64,000 nucleotides of DNA from the NCBI GenBank assembly GCA_019055375.1, contig JAHQIW010003703.1, forward strand, positions 62,001 through 126,000, in the 5' to 3' direction. Under the pieces are notes generated by a model. That model ran no database searches and was not told the origin of the DNA. It was given only the letters and a program-made list of their open reading frames with translations. Below, one piece after another: positions 23,651 through 34,815 of the stretch (within the stretch, counting starts at the first letter, position 1; every line of letters starts with the position of its first letter). A program made the position numbers and the translations under genes. The DNA is from Parelaphostrongylus tenuis. Taxonomy: Eukaryota; Nematoda; Chromadorea; Rhabditida; Metastrongylidae.

Positions 23651-23839
23651 CACTTATTGATATGCAGATCTGCTATGAAGACTCAATCTTACTGAACAGA
23701 AACAAAACTAGAAATGGACAAACCGCTAGCAAAGAGTTACATCGGCACTTGATTTTCTCCATCAGCAATAAGATTCAAAGTAACAGGGTTCACGGCTCTC
23801 ATGTCCTCGTCGATTACTGGGTTCGGATCTAATGGAGGA

Positions 23840-24880
23840 GATCTTCTTCTCCGCTTCTTATTATTCGATTCAATACCTCCTTTTTTGACGGCATCACGAA
23901 CCTGAATCATTCAGAAGTAACCATGATTACTGCCCACCGAAAATACAGGTTAAATCAAGTAACACACAGTGTTTTTTATGAATTTACATGCATTATCCAT
24001 GAATGTACTTATATCTTTGAAACCGAACTTTATGGTTTCATTGCTTTGAATCTAAGAAGCCCATCTATCTTTTTCAGATCCTTCCAAGAGTAGCCTGACT
24101 TCTTCATGACTTTCTCAGTAAACAGATAACTAGTTACTGAAAATGACGCTACAGTTTTGATAGGCTCTGCTCATTTATACTCTTCGTTGTAATGACCGCC
24201 GTAAGCTTTATAATAGCGGATCGAATAACCACATTCTTTCACAAGATAAAAAGAATTCTTTTTTATGAGATTAAACAGGTAGACCGAAAAAAATCCTTTC
24301 TCATTTTTTTGTCCAAAACTTTGAAGAGCATCGCACAGAAGCCGCTTCTCCAGTGTTCTGACAGAGCGACAAGAAGCAGTCACTTTCACTGTTAGTGGAA
24401 AAAGTGAATAGTTTCATATCGAATCTCTTGCTGTCATCCTCAATTACAGCTAGTCGTGTCAAAATCATGAACGTTCCTCGGCCACTGGAGCCTTAAATCA
24501 TAGTACGAATTTCATTAGCTATACTTGTTTTAAAGTTCCCAAAGTTGCTGCAAAGCCGATACTACAGAAGATTCTCCTATACTACGGTTGGTTTGAACTT
24601 GCTCCAATAGAGTTTTCAGACTTATTTCCGCTATGCCAATGTGAAAAAACTAAGCCTTTGTCTGAAATATCCACTGTGAAACGGTATACAGCATAGTACC
24701 AAAGGTGCCAATCTCAATTAGAAGGGGTCAAAATCGAGTCATTGTAGTCGCAAGTTTTCTCAATTTATATATTGCGCTAAAAACAGAAAAATCCTCGACA
24801 AGTTGTAATTATCTTCAGTTTGTCTTCTGAGAAATATCCGTTCAAATTTTTTCTACTGCCACGCTCTTTAGAGGAACTCC
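23840..24880. other. mostly non-coding; one weak minus-strand frame
   Basis: A minus-strand frame at 24,171-24,389 (LEKRLLCDALQSFGQKNEKG) follows an acceptor-like CACTAACAG at about 24,390. It could be an exon of the candidate at 24,881-25,072, but no consistent splice phase was found. Confidence 0.2.
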
Positions 24881-25072
24881 TTAGAACGACTGAACACCAA
24901 ACACCATTGAACGTCTCTTCCTCAGATCCTCGTTTACCTTTTGCAGATGAAGCAGAACCCTTTCCTGATTTTCGAGAAGCATCTCACGTTTGTCAAGTAT
25001 GGTTCTCACCTCGAAGCAATCATGACAAAGATGTCTGTATCGAAATTGAAGTGCAGAATTTTTTTCTGCCAT
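24881..25072 (-). CDS. candidate coiled-coil exon, unidentified
   Basis: A 63-codon minus-strand frame with a strongly amphipathic heptad pattern from residue 25 on (ILDKREMLLENQERVLLHL, then QKVNEDLRKRR), as in a coiled coil. Just upstream on the same strand (25,086-25,145) a short frame reads VQEEVLKSAELELEQ, also coil-like, and ends at a GT donor. The 51-base gap between that donor and a GATACAG acceptor has nematode-intron length, but the reading phases do not join, so the exon model is uncertain. No product is recognised. A chance frame cannot be excluded. Confidence 0.25.
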   Translation of the reverse strand: MAEKNSALQFRYRHLCHDCFEVRTILDKREMLLENQERVLLHLQKVNEDLRKRRSMVFGVQSF

Positions 25073-25344
25073 GATAAGGTGTTACCTGTTCCAGTTCGAG
25101 CTCTGCGCTTTTCAAGACCTCTTCCTGGACACTTACCTCGTCACATACCAATTTTTCCTTGCAGCAGTGAGTGTGTCAAACTGAAATTGCCCATTTTGAA
25201 ATTGACCCTTCTGTGATGTGCTTCAAGAATTAAAGATGACTCTTGATTATTTTTATGTGCCACTGTTTCACGGTTCTGACACTTCATTATGTCTACAAGA
25301 GCGAGATGTTAGCAATATATAACGGTTTTTCTATATCAGGAACC

Positions 25345-27280
25345 GTGCTTGTTCGCATGGCTGTCCTTCGTCAAGTGTTCTGTCAATCCTGTTTAGAATG
25401 ACTCGAGTAGAGTTTATAGACAACGGACAGCAAGCAGATTGGGCGATAATTGCCTATGTCGTGAAGGTCTCCCTTTTTGAACAACAATACGGTCTTGCTG
25501 GTTTTCCATTGAATAAGGACCTTGCATTCTGACAGGTAGCGAGTGAAGAGCCGAGCCACGGTGTTGATGAGAACTGGCGGCAGGTTCTTCAGGTATTCTG
25601 GTCTAATCCTGTCTGAACCGGGTGTTGTTCTGTTCTTCACTGATGATATAGCATGTCGGCATTTTGAAAGGGAGGACCGGTGGAACGACATATTCGTCCT
25701 CTTTCAATTTATATGACGGTAAGAGGACATGGCTAGCGAAGAGATCCGAGAAGTATAGGTAGATGATTTTCTCCATAGCCCTTCTCGAAGCTGTCAGTGT
25801 CCCGTCAGGGTACCGGAGTGCAATCATCTTGATCTTATAGTTGGCGAAGCCTCGCTGGGTTTTGCGGATGCTCTTCCCAGCTTCTGCAGCTTCTGCCATA
25901 ACGGCTGCTCTTCTCTCCTTGAAGTCTTCTTTTACCGCTTCTCTGCAGCGTTTCGCAAGTTGGGACGTAAGGTTTAGGTTGCCTGCAGCTCGTGCGATGC
26001 CACGTTGACGTATCAGCTCAAGTGTCTGCGGAGACAAGCGTCTCTTCGTGACCTTAAGACTCTCGGCTTTCATAGCGCTAACTTGAAGATATTCAACGAG
26101 TCAATCGTGTTCTTCGTCGATGCTTTCGCAAAAGGTATCTTGCCAAGAACCGAGTAGTGATTCGAATACATCCCAGTTTATGGTAGTTCTGGGAATTCGT
26201 TGTTTGAGATAAGCGGCTTGTTGCCATGGATGGTTTGGATCTCATGATAAGCTCAGATAGCCTCTCACCCTGTTCATTACATTCTAGTCCGTGGGTCCCT
26301 AAGTGACGTTCTTCAAACGTTCTCCTAGGTTCAATTTTTGCGTTAAAATCTCCGACAATGACCTTGAAGAATGTATGATCTTCTCTGAAGAATTTTTCGA
26401 GGTCCATATAGAACACTTCGACTTCGTCTTCGTCATAGCTCAATGTTGGTGCGTAAGCAATGAATATGGTCAAAGTTGGCATAGAACCACATCGTTTCAA
26501 CCGTAATTGTCCATATGGGTTGCTAGTTGTTCAAACGAATCAATGCTCACGCTCAAATTTGATTTGACAAGGACGCCAACGCCGCAAACACCTCTGCGAT
26601 CGCATGTACCAAGGAACAATTCTTCTCCGGTGTCATAAGCAACGTAAAAAGGATGGCGCCTCTCTCGTCTCAGCCAGGCCAATGACGTCGTACCTTATTC
26701 TTTTTGCTTGAATCAATAGATCTTCTACAGCGGATTCGTGAGCAAGGATTCTTGCGTTGTAGGTACAGATCGTCATTTTAGCCGTTTCGATCTTGGCAGC
26801 CTAGTGCGGGCTTGAGATTTTGGCAGCCTCTCCGTACTCGTCCTACCTGGCGCTGCCGTTACAGGGGATGTTTCGGGGTCAGGGGAATGAGGCCCATATT
26901 TGTTACTGTTTTTGGCATTTTGATACCCAACATGTAGCTTGCCAGGCTTTGAACGTGGGGGCTGGGTACTCACGAGTAGCTTGCCAGTCAGTCTCTCTCG
27001 GAGGAGCAGGAGGAGCTTATTTGTTGGAGGTGACTCTTAACCGCCTTCTATGTACTTCTCAGCCGCTTGATTGCGGGCTGTCGGCCTACCTGACTCGTAG
27101 AAATAGAGTTTTTGTCAAGGTGGCGCTGCAGAAACAGCGGTGCTCTCCCCTGAATCCACCTGCGTCTCTGGGAAGCAAATAGTCGCTTTTGGTTCGCGTT
27201 TATTCCCCTATCCAACACCTGGGCACGCGCCACGTGCCCTCGCGACAAACCGGGCGGGAACCCTCAAAGAGGGAGGTCCG
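25345..27280 (-). mobile_element. RTE-type retrotransposon, 3'-truncated
   Basis: Minus-strand element. It starts near 27,280 with a GC-rich leader (GACCTCCCTCTTTGAGGG), continues through endonuclease and linker into the reverse transcriptase, and stops at about 25,345 just after DEGQPCEQ-like sequence. Everything 3' of that point, including the FADD box, is missing. It abuts the unrelated mariner at 27,290. Confidence 0.8.
25383..26776 (-). pseudogene. RTE endonuclease-reverse transcriptase, truncated
   Basis: Protein of an RTE retrotransposon: an AP-type endonuclease that nicks target DNA, followed by a reverse transcriptase that copies the element RNA. Read from 26,776 downward: YNARILAHESAVEDLL, ERRHPFYVAYDTGEELFLG, GVLVKSNLSVSIDSFEQL, KVIVGDFNAKIEPRR (catalytic endonuclease block, intact). 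The linker follows: RRLSPQTLELIRQRG, ERRAAVMAEAAEAGKSIR, RRAMEKIIYLYFSDLF. The start of the reverse transcriptase reads TTPGSDRIRPEYL, QWKTSKTVLLFKKGD and IGNYRPICLLSV. Several frameshifts separate these (for example near 26,500, 26,090 and 25,650). The catalytic palm is absent. It is a different RTE subfamily from the one at 14-17 kb. Confidence 0.88.
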
Positions 27281-27289
27281 TGGACACTG

Positions 27290-28463
27290 TATATATTTGT
27301 GTACATATATATGCGAGTAATGTCTACTTTTTTCAGATATTTCAACTGTACAAATGCTGCATAAACAAACGCATTCAGCTGAGAGAATAATTACGTTTAT
27401 TAGACCAAAAACAATAACAATGGACAATAAAGTTTGTCAAGAACCCTCAAAAATGCTTCCTCAAGCCTCTAGACATTTGCGAAGTGGCCTACGAAATTTT
27501 TCAACGATGCTCGCACAGGCTTCCACCGTAATTTGGCCTCGTGAGCGTTTCAGAAACGTTTCAAGCACGTCTACAGTGGTGTAGCGAGTAAACAAGCTTT
27601 TTTCCTAGAGTATAAATCACACGCAGTAGTGCACTGGATTGAGATCCTGCAAATATGACGGCCAAATCTCTTTGCCCCAAAAGCCTGGAAACTGCTCCTG
27701 CCTAATGGCAATCACTGGGGGAGCCTTATGCGCAGGAACCCAGTTCTGCTGAAAAGTAAACTCGTCAGCGCCAGAGTTTTGAGTAGTCCAAAACTCCAGT
27801 ACGCCCCTTTTAAAATTACTTCTGATGGACAGCAGTGTAGATTTTGGCTGTTGATTGTGAAGTGATCCGACCGTGAATTTTCTATTCGTAAAAAGCACGT
27901 TCGACAAACGGGCACTAGCTACTAAACGAATCGTTCGGCGAGCCTTTAAAGGCCGTTTTTTCCTTCGTGTTTTTATTTAGATAGTGAACACAAGCGGTCT
28001 TGTAGTTTCAAAGATTCAGTTTATCTTTGACAATGTTTCGGGCACTTAATTCGCTGTTCCAGAGCTTCTCGAGCCATTTTGCACGTTGATAGCTCGGTAT
28101 TTTATTGAACTTGGCATCGGATCTTCTGTATGCTTTCCAGAGTAAACGAAAGGACTGTCTTTAATCTCTTTAGTCTCCTTGAAGCGTTTCACTGCTCTGT
28201 AGACACTTGTTTGTTCAAAACCAGTCAATTTGAACAATGTCGACCGTATCATTACCCTCTTGTGCAACTCAGCTTTTGCGTTACGTTCATTTCTACGACC
28301 CATGGCTTTAGCACAGCTGAAAACAGACAAATAAATAAAACAGATTCTAAAACGAAAATCAACAGAGGCCTTTATAAAATTATCAGAATCAATGAAAAAT
28401 ATTATATCAATACTAAATTTAACGAAATACATATCTAACAGAACTTTTATCGTACCTTTCTTA
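27290..28463 (-). mobile_element. mariner-family transposon 1, copy B
   Basis: Direct-duplication counterpart of 9,232-10,404, ending in the TA microsatellite at 28,464. It is more diverged from copy A than the inverted copy C is. Confidence 0.8.
27437..28303 (-). pseudogene. maT/mariner transposase, copy B
   Basis: Begins at ATG 28,303 (MGRRNERNAKAELHKR), followed by the helix-turn-helix block MIRSTLFKLTGFEQTSVYRA. A long open stretch covers FTNRKFTVGSLHNQQPKS, then FTFQQNWVPAHKAP and WPSYLQDLNPVHYCV. The first catalytic Asp (FTDEK expected) and the second (FQQD expected) both read Asn, while the third is Asp. This copy preserves more frame than A or C, but it is interrupted by a stop or frameshift between about 28,140 and 27,920 and has lost the usual stop codon. 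Confidence 0.85.
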
Positions 28464-28512
28464 ATATATATATATATATATACATTTATATATATATGTA
28501 TGTATGTATGTA
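28464..28512. repeat. (TA)n and (TATG)n microsatellite
   Basis: TA units interrupted by ACATT, ending in ATGTATGTATGTATGTAT. Confidence 0.9.
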
Positions 28513-28519
28513 TCCATTA

Positions 28520-28705
28520 ATGTTGAGCGATATCTAAGACTTTAAATGTATAACGCGATTTGAGCAGTATTTCACACTTTTCGGGGTTGTGCGCTAACCA
28601 TTGCACTACCGGCGCTCCTGTTCTGCCATCACTTTTTCTTCTAGTCCTCGGAAAGGTTGAAATGTGGGTTTGAATCCCGTTCGACGTTCAAAGTTTTGCA
28701 TATGA
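28520..28705 (-). mobile_element. tRNA-derived SINE, family S3
   Basis: Counterpart of 10,455-10,632. The minus strand has A box TAGTGCAATGG and CGTTCGACG-type flanks. Confidence 0.75.
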
Positions 28706-29091
28706 CTAAACAAGTCTTCCTAACAATAGAAGCACTTGAGAAATTAGGAACCTAAGCGATCTATAAGAGACATAGTTCTATCTGTAGGTGTACGAACTAC
28801 CATTCACGCTATTTTAATATACAAAGTATTGTAATTCTGTCTTGTTTTCACTTTAAATGTTGAATTTCATAGCCTTGCATCCTATCGCTAGAGAAAGAAA
28901 TAAGATTTGATTGGACCTTGCCGACAGTGGCACGGAAAATACCAGTGATATATGGGACAGCGTGGAATCTCCTGAATTTAGTGCCGGAAAGTCTGAAAGA
29001 AGTAAATTCGAGGACATGCAAAACGATTATGATGTTCGCGATGAAAAAAAAATGTTGTCAGCGATCAGTGGTGAAATCTAGGCCTTTAAAA

Positions 29092-29405
29092 GAATAAAGG
29101 ATAAAGCTCACTACGCTGATCAATTTGTGAGAGATACGCCACGCATTCGTCATTAATTCATAAGTTCGTCTGAGGTGACTGAATGCATATCTGGCCTTTA
29201 CGATGACTCGCAGTGGCAGTCCGCTGTATCGAATAATCAGCTAATTCTCCCAGGCAAGTCGGGTACCAATTTATCGACTTGGCAGGTATGGATGGCCTGG
29301 TAAGCTATGAGCGTAAGATCGAACCATTAGCCTTGTGTACGAGCAGAACACCTATAACCACTGCGCCGCATGCTCTCGTCTTGGCAATACGATTGTAAAT
29401 ACGCG
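29092..29405 (-). mobile_element. tRNA-derived SINE, family S2
   Basis: Counterpart of 11,030-11,345 in the direct duplication. It has the same GGATAAAG tail, the same body and a GGTTCGATCTTAC B box. Confidence 0.75.
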
Positions 29406-29657
29406 CTAGAGCCTTCTAGAGAGGTTAGTAAATGACACACTGCTATAAGAAACATTGCTGCCCAGGTTGACAGAGTTATGATAATTACCATTATTTACAG
29501 TGCTTACAATTATCCACACAGTGTGGCTTGTAACTTTACCATAAGACACGTTTTAGGAAAAGAGTTACATTTACGTATGAACTGCTAGTTTTCTAAAAAT
29601 GTTAATTGTAGGAAAGAGCTTTACTGGCTTGTAAAATTTGTTAGCTCTGCGTGGTTT

Positions 29658-29660
<3 letters not shown>

Positions 29661-29706
<46 letters not shown>
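29661..29706. repeat. (TA)n microsatellite
   Basis: TA run with one shift (TATTATAT). Copy A has a shorter run at 11,597-11,616. Confidence 0.9.
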
Positions 29707-30582
29707 GCACGTCTCAAGTATAAGAAAGTTACGCAGAAATTTGAGGAGCCCTACAATGCACATATAATACTTGTCTCGATCCAATCTCTTTGGTCAGCAA
29801 ACCTCAAATTCTTCCAAGCTCCAAAATTGCTTCCATTGTTGTTTGGTGGAATAAAAACCCCTAGATATTACATAGCCAAGCTTTTGCACGTCATCACAGA
29901 GTTGAGATAGGTATTCATTTATCTTCAACAACACTTAATGGCGAATATATGATGCACCCCTTGGTGTTAATTATAGGCTGGAGGCCTTAATCTCTCGCTT
30001 TGTAAACTGCTGAGCATAATTTTCAAAATAAATTGAGAGACTGTAAATTAACCTCTTCATTAATAATCAGTTCATTTTGACCAAATAAAATGTCTTTGAG
30101 GAGCTGCAATGGCGCTGCTAATCCCCTTTTTATAATCGATGACTAACGTTTCGCTGACTTATCTTTATTTTGAGCGCGAATGCATTGCTGTACACGACTA
30201 GTCATTTTGCATTCTACAGTCTTAACGAAAATTATTGTGCCAGTCAAACTCTGATGTGTTGAAAGAAGCAGTTTTTGCTATTAGACAGTGAGGATAGTCG
30301 AATGCCATCTTTAAGTGATGACAGATCAAACGATCTTTGGTCTCTTTGGTTTTCCTTGGTTTCTTGAAAACGCCCCTGCAAGGAGATGTCAGTAAACCAA
30401 GGAACATCATATGCACCACCAGCAATGTACTACTTGGAATATGTGCTGGGGCCCGCACAACTAGTGAAGGCGGGCCATCTAAGTATCTAAGTATAGATGA
30501 AACTCATTCGGGTTAAAAAATTTTTCGCAGTCTTTTGTGTATACTTTTGAACATCGGTAGAAGAATATAGTAATGCCGTGTG

Positions 30583-30810
30583 ATAAATCAGTATCTTCTT
30601 CTGTTTAGCCGCTCCGAGGTGTTATTGATATTATCTGATGTATATCAGCGAAGCATTCAACAGTGCAGTTAATAATGCAGCACGAATATTACTACAGTCG
30701 TGGTGGCTTACGTTTCGGCAAGGTCGCCATCTTCACAGCCTGGAAAGGTCAAATTGATTCGCAAATTATAAAATCAAAGGCCTTCATAACCCCAGCAGAA
30801 TATAAGAGAT
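30583..30810. repeat. inverted terminal repeat of Penelope-like element, left
   Basis: Reverse complement of 31,636-31,865. It shares TATCTTCTTCTGTTTAG, GTTATTGATATTA, ATATCAGCGAAGCAT, AATGCAGCACGAATATTAC, GGCTTACGTTTCGGCAAGG and AAATTGATTCGCAAATTAT. Confidence 0.9.
30705..30740 (-). ncRNA. hammerhead-like motif, decayed copy
   Basis: Inverted counterpart of 31,706-31,742. GAAA, the ACGU stem III and the AGCC/GGCU stem I are kept, but the first core base C is G (GUGAAGA), which should abolish activity. Confidence 0.4.
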
Positions 30811-30879
30811 GAATTTTTTGGGTCGCATAGGAAAAACTTCATTTCAAAAACACTCACCGCATAGATGTTTTAGGTGTTT

Positions 30880-31640
30880 CAATTAATTATTGAAGACCTG
30901 CTACTTGGAGTCTGTGCTAATCTGAGACTGTGTCTGGCTGAGGTCGGGAATATTAGCCTGAGGTATGGTGCTACGTCACGCGTTATTATGAGGCATTCCT
31001 CTTTGCGGTTCATTTTTGGGCCTTTGCTATGTCTCCAAAAGGCTTCCAAAGTTTTACGCGTAGAAGTTTTTCGATTCCTGTGCGAGGACCGCGGATTTAA
31101 CTTCAAAATCTGCTCCTTTATGCTTCTGTTCCTTATGCGTGCCTAGTGGGGTTTTTGAGTCGGAGTTACGTTTCCCAGCTAGGTGCTCTTTTACGCTGAT
31201 GCAGAGTGGTCTACCTGTTTCGCCAATATATTCATCCCCTCATAACTCGCAAGAGATCAGGTAAATTGTACTCGACCTCATGTAGTCGCCGTCTCTGCCG
31301 TTTGGGCAAACTTTGCAGTTGTTGGTATCGCAGAGACGATCATACACTCGGTTGCGGACTACTTGGCGTTTTACTGTTTTTGGTGGCATCTCGACTATTG
31401 CTACCGAATTATCCAAACCTGCTCTTTTTAATCAGCGTTTAATGGCTGCGCTCACTTTGTTGGAAAGAAAAGGCAGTATGAGTGGAACTTTATCCTCGCT
31501 AGACCTTCCGTATAGGGGCGCCGAATCTCCTCTAATTCTAAACTGAGAAGCTCCTATCGCGTTGTATCCATTAGAGTTGGCTAATTTTCCCGCCATACTC
31601 AGGGACTCTACCTTATTCCTGAGCACACATTTATCTCTTA
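30880..31640 (-). pseudogene. Penelope-like polyprotein, C-terminal GIY-YIG part
   Basis: The C-terminal part of a Penelope-like retroelement protein (reverse transcriptase plus GIY-YIG endonuclease); only the linker and endonuclease remain. From 31,640 downward: VLRNKVESLSMAGKLA, ILPFLSNKVSAAIKR, CDTNNCKVCPNGRDGDY (Cys cluster), IYLISCE (31,246-31,268; the GIY core), YIGETGRPLC (31,201-31,236; the YIG core), VKEHLAGKRNSDS, and the tail ARKTLEAFW-like RKTSTRKTLEAFWRH, PKMNRKEECLIITRDVAPYL. A TGA stands where the family has Cys, just before GDEYIGETGRP. Frameshifts occur near 31,430 and 31,100. There is no reverse transcriptase domain, so it is non-autonomous and dead. Confidence 0.88.
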
Positions 31641-31865
31641 CATTTTCTGCTATGGTTATAAAGGCCTTTTATTTAATAATTTGCGAATCAATTTGACCTT
31701 TTGCAGGCTCTGAAGATGGCGAACCTTGCCGAAACGTAAGCCATCATGACTGTTGTAATATTCGTGCTGCATTATTAACTGTATTGTTATATGCTTCGCT
31801 GATATTCAATAATTAATATCAATAACATCTCAAAGCGACTAAACAGAAGAAGATAGCGATTTATT
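31636..31865. repeat. inverted terminal repeat of Penelope-like element, right
   Basis: Partner of 30,583-30,810. On the minus strand its inner part encodes FITIAENVRDK, in frame with the polyprotein. The repeat therefore contains truncated coding sequence, as expected of a 5'-truncated extra copy. Confidence 0.9.
31706..31742 (+). ncRNA. hammerhead-like motif in Penelope terminal repeat
   Basis: Order matches a type I hammerhead: stem I GGCU, core CUGAAGA, a GGC/GCC stem II with one extra U before it, GAAA, a 2-bp self-complementary stem III (ACGU), A as the cleavage base, then stem I AGCC. The extra U and the very short stems make activity doubtful. Confidence 0.45.
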
Positions 31866-31984
31866 CAAACTATGCCAAGATTAATAGATAGTCGAGTCCT
31901 GGGATTTATGACACATGATAGTTGTTTCTCCTCAACGACTTGACATCCTGTCTTAGAAAAAACCTCCAAAGTTTCATCCTTCAG

Positions 31985-33224
31985 TGTTTAGGTACCACGA
32001 GAAGAACATTTCATAAAGTCGGCTGATACTAGTATTCCTCACATTCTTCAGCGACAAAATTTTACAGCTTGTACTTGCTAACAAAACAATAACGTTCCGT
32101 CGCATAATGAGCTTGTCCCAAATGAGAATATTTTATAAATTACAAAGCGCTGAAAGTGGCTTTTTTTCACAGGCGACGCCAAACACAGCATCTGCGCATG
32201 TCAAGCTATCAGTGGAATACAAAAAATCAGTAAAAATCTTCTGCGGAAAAGTTGCCCGGAAGGAATTTTGTTGGGCTAATCCAGTTCGTTCAGTTCCATT
32301 CTGCATGCGCATGAGCTGCACGAATACATCTCGGTTGTTGTGTTTTGGAAAAAAAAGTTTTCTTTGGATCGTTTATATTTCTGAAGATTTCTGAAACTCA
32401 TTGAACAGATGACGAGATAATAATAACTATATATGTCCTATCTGTTCGACTGACATCGCACAAACGTTAACGAGTGTCAACTTGCCAGGAAAATCGATGT
32501 GTCGTTCTTGCATTGAATTGTTCTGTGGCTATACCTACCTGGTTCAAATGCTGTTTTGCAACTTATACTAAATAAGCAACAAAATTCGTAGTTCGGAGAC
32601 AACGATAGTTGATCTCCAATTAGAAATCCTTGATTAATCCTTCAAAGATTGTTTGGCAATTATCTTGCAGGTGCGTCGCATTAAATTTCATCCATCGCAT
32701 GCTGCGGCTTATCGAAAATATAGTCAAAATACATGTAGTGTTTGTATTCGCCATCAAGCGACGGATTCCATGAGCACAGCCTTTCAGAGAGAAAGTACGG
32801 TGATCTTCTTCACTGCCTTATTGTAATTATAAAGTTCATCTCAATTAACAGCTGTTAGGAACATTTGGGCATCAGATTACTCTTACAGTAGATGCTGCCT
32901 AGAAAACGAGAACATGTATGCTCTAAAAAGCGTCATAAAGTTTCTTGATCCTAGTTCCAAATTCTGTACAGTATTTTCCACCTTTTTGAGAGCACAGTAG
33001 CAAAGAACTACGGGTAATGAACTTCTTACAAAACTTATCTTCATTAATGCACATCACTGTACCATCTGCATTTCCGCTGTGCACCGCAGCTGGAGCTGAC
33101 CTTAGTTAAGTTTTCATCCGTCATAGATTAGGTTTGGAGGTGACTTCTGTCGTATTCCTTTGTTGCATTTATTTATTTACAATAAATCCAATCCTGGTCT
33201 TTTTTTACGCGTTTAATAGTAATC
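31985..33224. other. non-coding block, copy B
   Basis: Counterpart of 12,786-13,989; no gene recognised. Confidence 0.5.
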
Positions 33225-33668
33225 TATACTGGTAACTATCACCGACTCCTTTGGACGATTCAGCCGCAGGCTCGAAAAGAAATCGTGCCACCGACCGAGA
33301 AGAAGTCGTCAAGCTGCTTACGACAACATTCTAAACGATATTGCATCGAACGGTGCCTGGCAGATTAAGGATGATCCGACAGGACCTTACGAGCTCTTGT
33401 CGAGAGATTCAAGAAGAGCGCCGTCTTACCTTCACTTAATCAACCCAGAAAATCTAATCGATCCCATTTTCTGCACCGCAAAGGAGTTCCTCGAAAAGAG
33501 AAAAAAACTGAAGCATTACTTTAATGCAGCGCACTTAGCTTGGCTATTATCAAAGACCAGCTGCTGAAGAGCTTTGCAAGAGGATCTACATCGGTAGTGG
33601 AAAGACTGTTAGAAGGAGTACAAATAAGATCAGTCTGATGGAACGCCGTCGGAGCCTGCGTGATTATA
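33225..33668 (+). pseudogene. RTE retrotransposon ORF, linker part (copy B, 5' piece)
   Basis: Counterpart of 13,990-14,433. The same linker blocks are readable (RSLRDY at the end), with independent indels. It is interrupted by mariner 2 at 33,669. Confidence 0.6.
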
Positions 33669-34815
33669 CAGGGTGCGTAAGAAGTTCTGTAATTTCTTCG
33701 CATATTTTTCAGCAGTAAAAAATATACATAAGCAAAAGAATTCATTTAACTAAAAGAATAATGACGTTTATTAGATCAGCAGTCGTAACAATTTATTGAG
33801 AGGATTATGAGAGCTTCTTGAAACTTCTTCCTTTGTTCTTCTATACATTCACAAAGTCGCCTGCGAAAATGTCCTACGACTCTCGCACACGTTTCTACCA
33901 TAATTTTGTCCCAGGCGCTTGTCAAAGCGACTTTGACGCGTCTACGCTAGAGCAGCGAGTAGCTGAAAATTTCTCCTCTAGTATGGACCACAGAGTAAAC
34001 CTCTGCTTTGATATCCGATGAGTTTGACGGCCAATCATACTTGCCTCAAACTTATCTGGAAACAGTTCTCGACAAATGGCATTCGTTCGGCACCAAAGTC
34101 TTGAGTACTCCTGCTGGTAGCTGGCATTTTGATTCTGACGTTTCCGCCGATAAAGACCGACGGCGCAATTTTAGTGACGCAAACGTCACCCAGACCATCA
34201 CAGAAACCGGAAAACGATTGCAGCCTGTGGGTACCTTTGACAAGCGAGCACCGGCAATCAAAGGAATCTGTCGGAGAACCTAAAAGCCGCTTTTCTTTCA
34301 ACTTTTGCCTAGGAAGTGAACACGAGTGATCTTACAGTTAAAACTTTAGTTTATTTTCATGACAAGCCTTCAAATGCTCCACTCGCTGATGCCAAGCTTC
34401 TCGAGCCAATTTCTGTATCGATCGCATCGAATATTGTTGAAATTAACAACAGGTCTTCTGAATGTTTTTTGGAGTATGCGACGTGGTTGGACGACCTTTT
34501 CGAGGATGTTCTACAATCCCTCCAGTCTCTATGAAAAATTTTACGGCTCTGTAGATACTTGTTGAATTAGAATGAGTCGATGCTAACAATGTCGGCCGTT
34601 TTCATACTCGTCTTGTGTAACTCAAATACTGCGAAATGTTGATTTTCACGATCCATAACTCAAGCACAACTGAAAATAGACAGATAAGTGGACCAGGTTC
34701 TAAACCAAAATTAAAGAAAGAATTCAGTAAAAGTAACAACTCAACTCAAAAAAATGTTATGTGAATGCTAGAATTACCAAAATACATAATTACCAATACT
34801 TTTTTGCTCAAATTG
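33669..34815 (-). mobile_element. mariner-family transposon 2, copy B (nested in RTE)
   Basis: Left end TA|CAGGGTGCGTAAGAAG, right end followed by TA at 34,816-34,817, then RTE sequence resumes. Same insertion as 14,434-15,643. Confidence 0.8.
33805..34656 (-). pseudogene. mariner transposase 2, copy B
   Basis: Counterpart of 14,576-15,485, with a start-like ATG at 34,656 on the minus strand. The mid block VSVMVWVTFAS keeps the family's MVW better than copy A. A deletion of about 55 bases removes part of the segment before LVPNECH. It is frameshifted and dead. Confidence 0.7.

Larger units (their letters stand above)
30583..31865 (-). mobile_element. Penelope-like element with long inverted termini
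   Basis: About 1.28 kb, bounded by inverted repeats of about 228 bases (30,583-30,810 and 31,636-31,865; roughly 88% identical by eye). The inside encodes the end of a Penelope-like polyprotein with a GIY-YIG endonuclease on the minus strand. The direct copy A has no such element at the matching place (about 12,695-12,705), so it entered copy B after the duplication. Penelope-like elements are known for direct or inverted terminal copies, which fits. Confidence 0.85.

Noticed and set aside
24820..25074. Plus-strand frame opposite the coiled-coil candidate
   Set aside because: Composition is less protein-like than the minus-strand frame and no splice context supports it; treated as a shadow.
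30620..30660. Hammerhead suggested by CTGATGTATATCAGCGAAG in the Penelope terminal repeat
   Set aside because: The sequence lacks the required A after CUGAUG and the GAAA; the inner short palindrome explains the look. The better candidate in the same repeat is the CUGAAGA...GAAAC motif.
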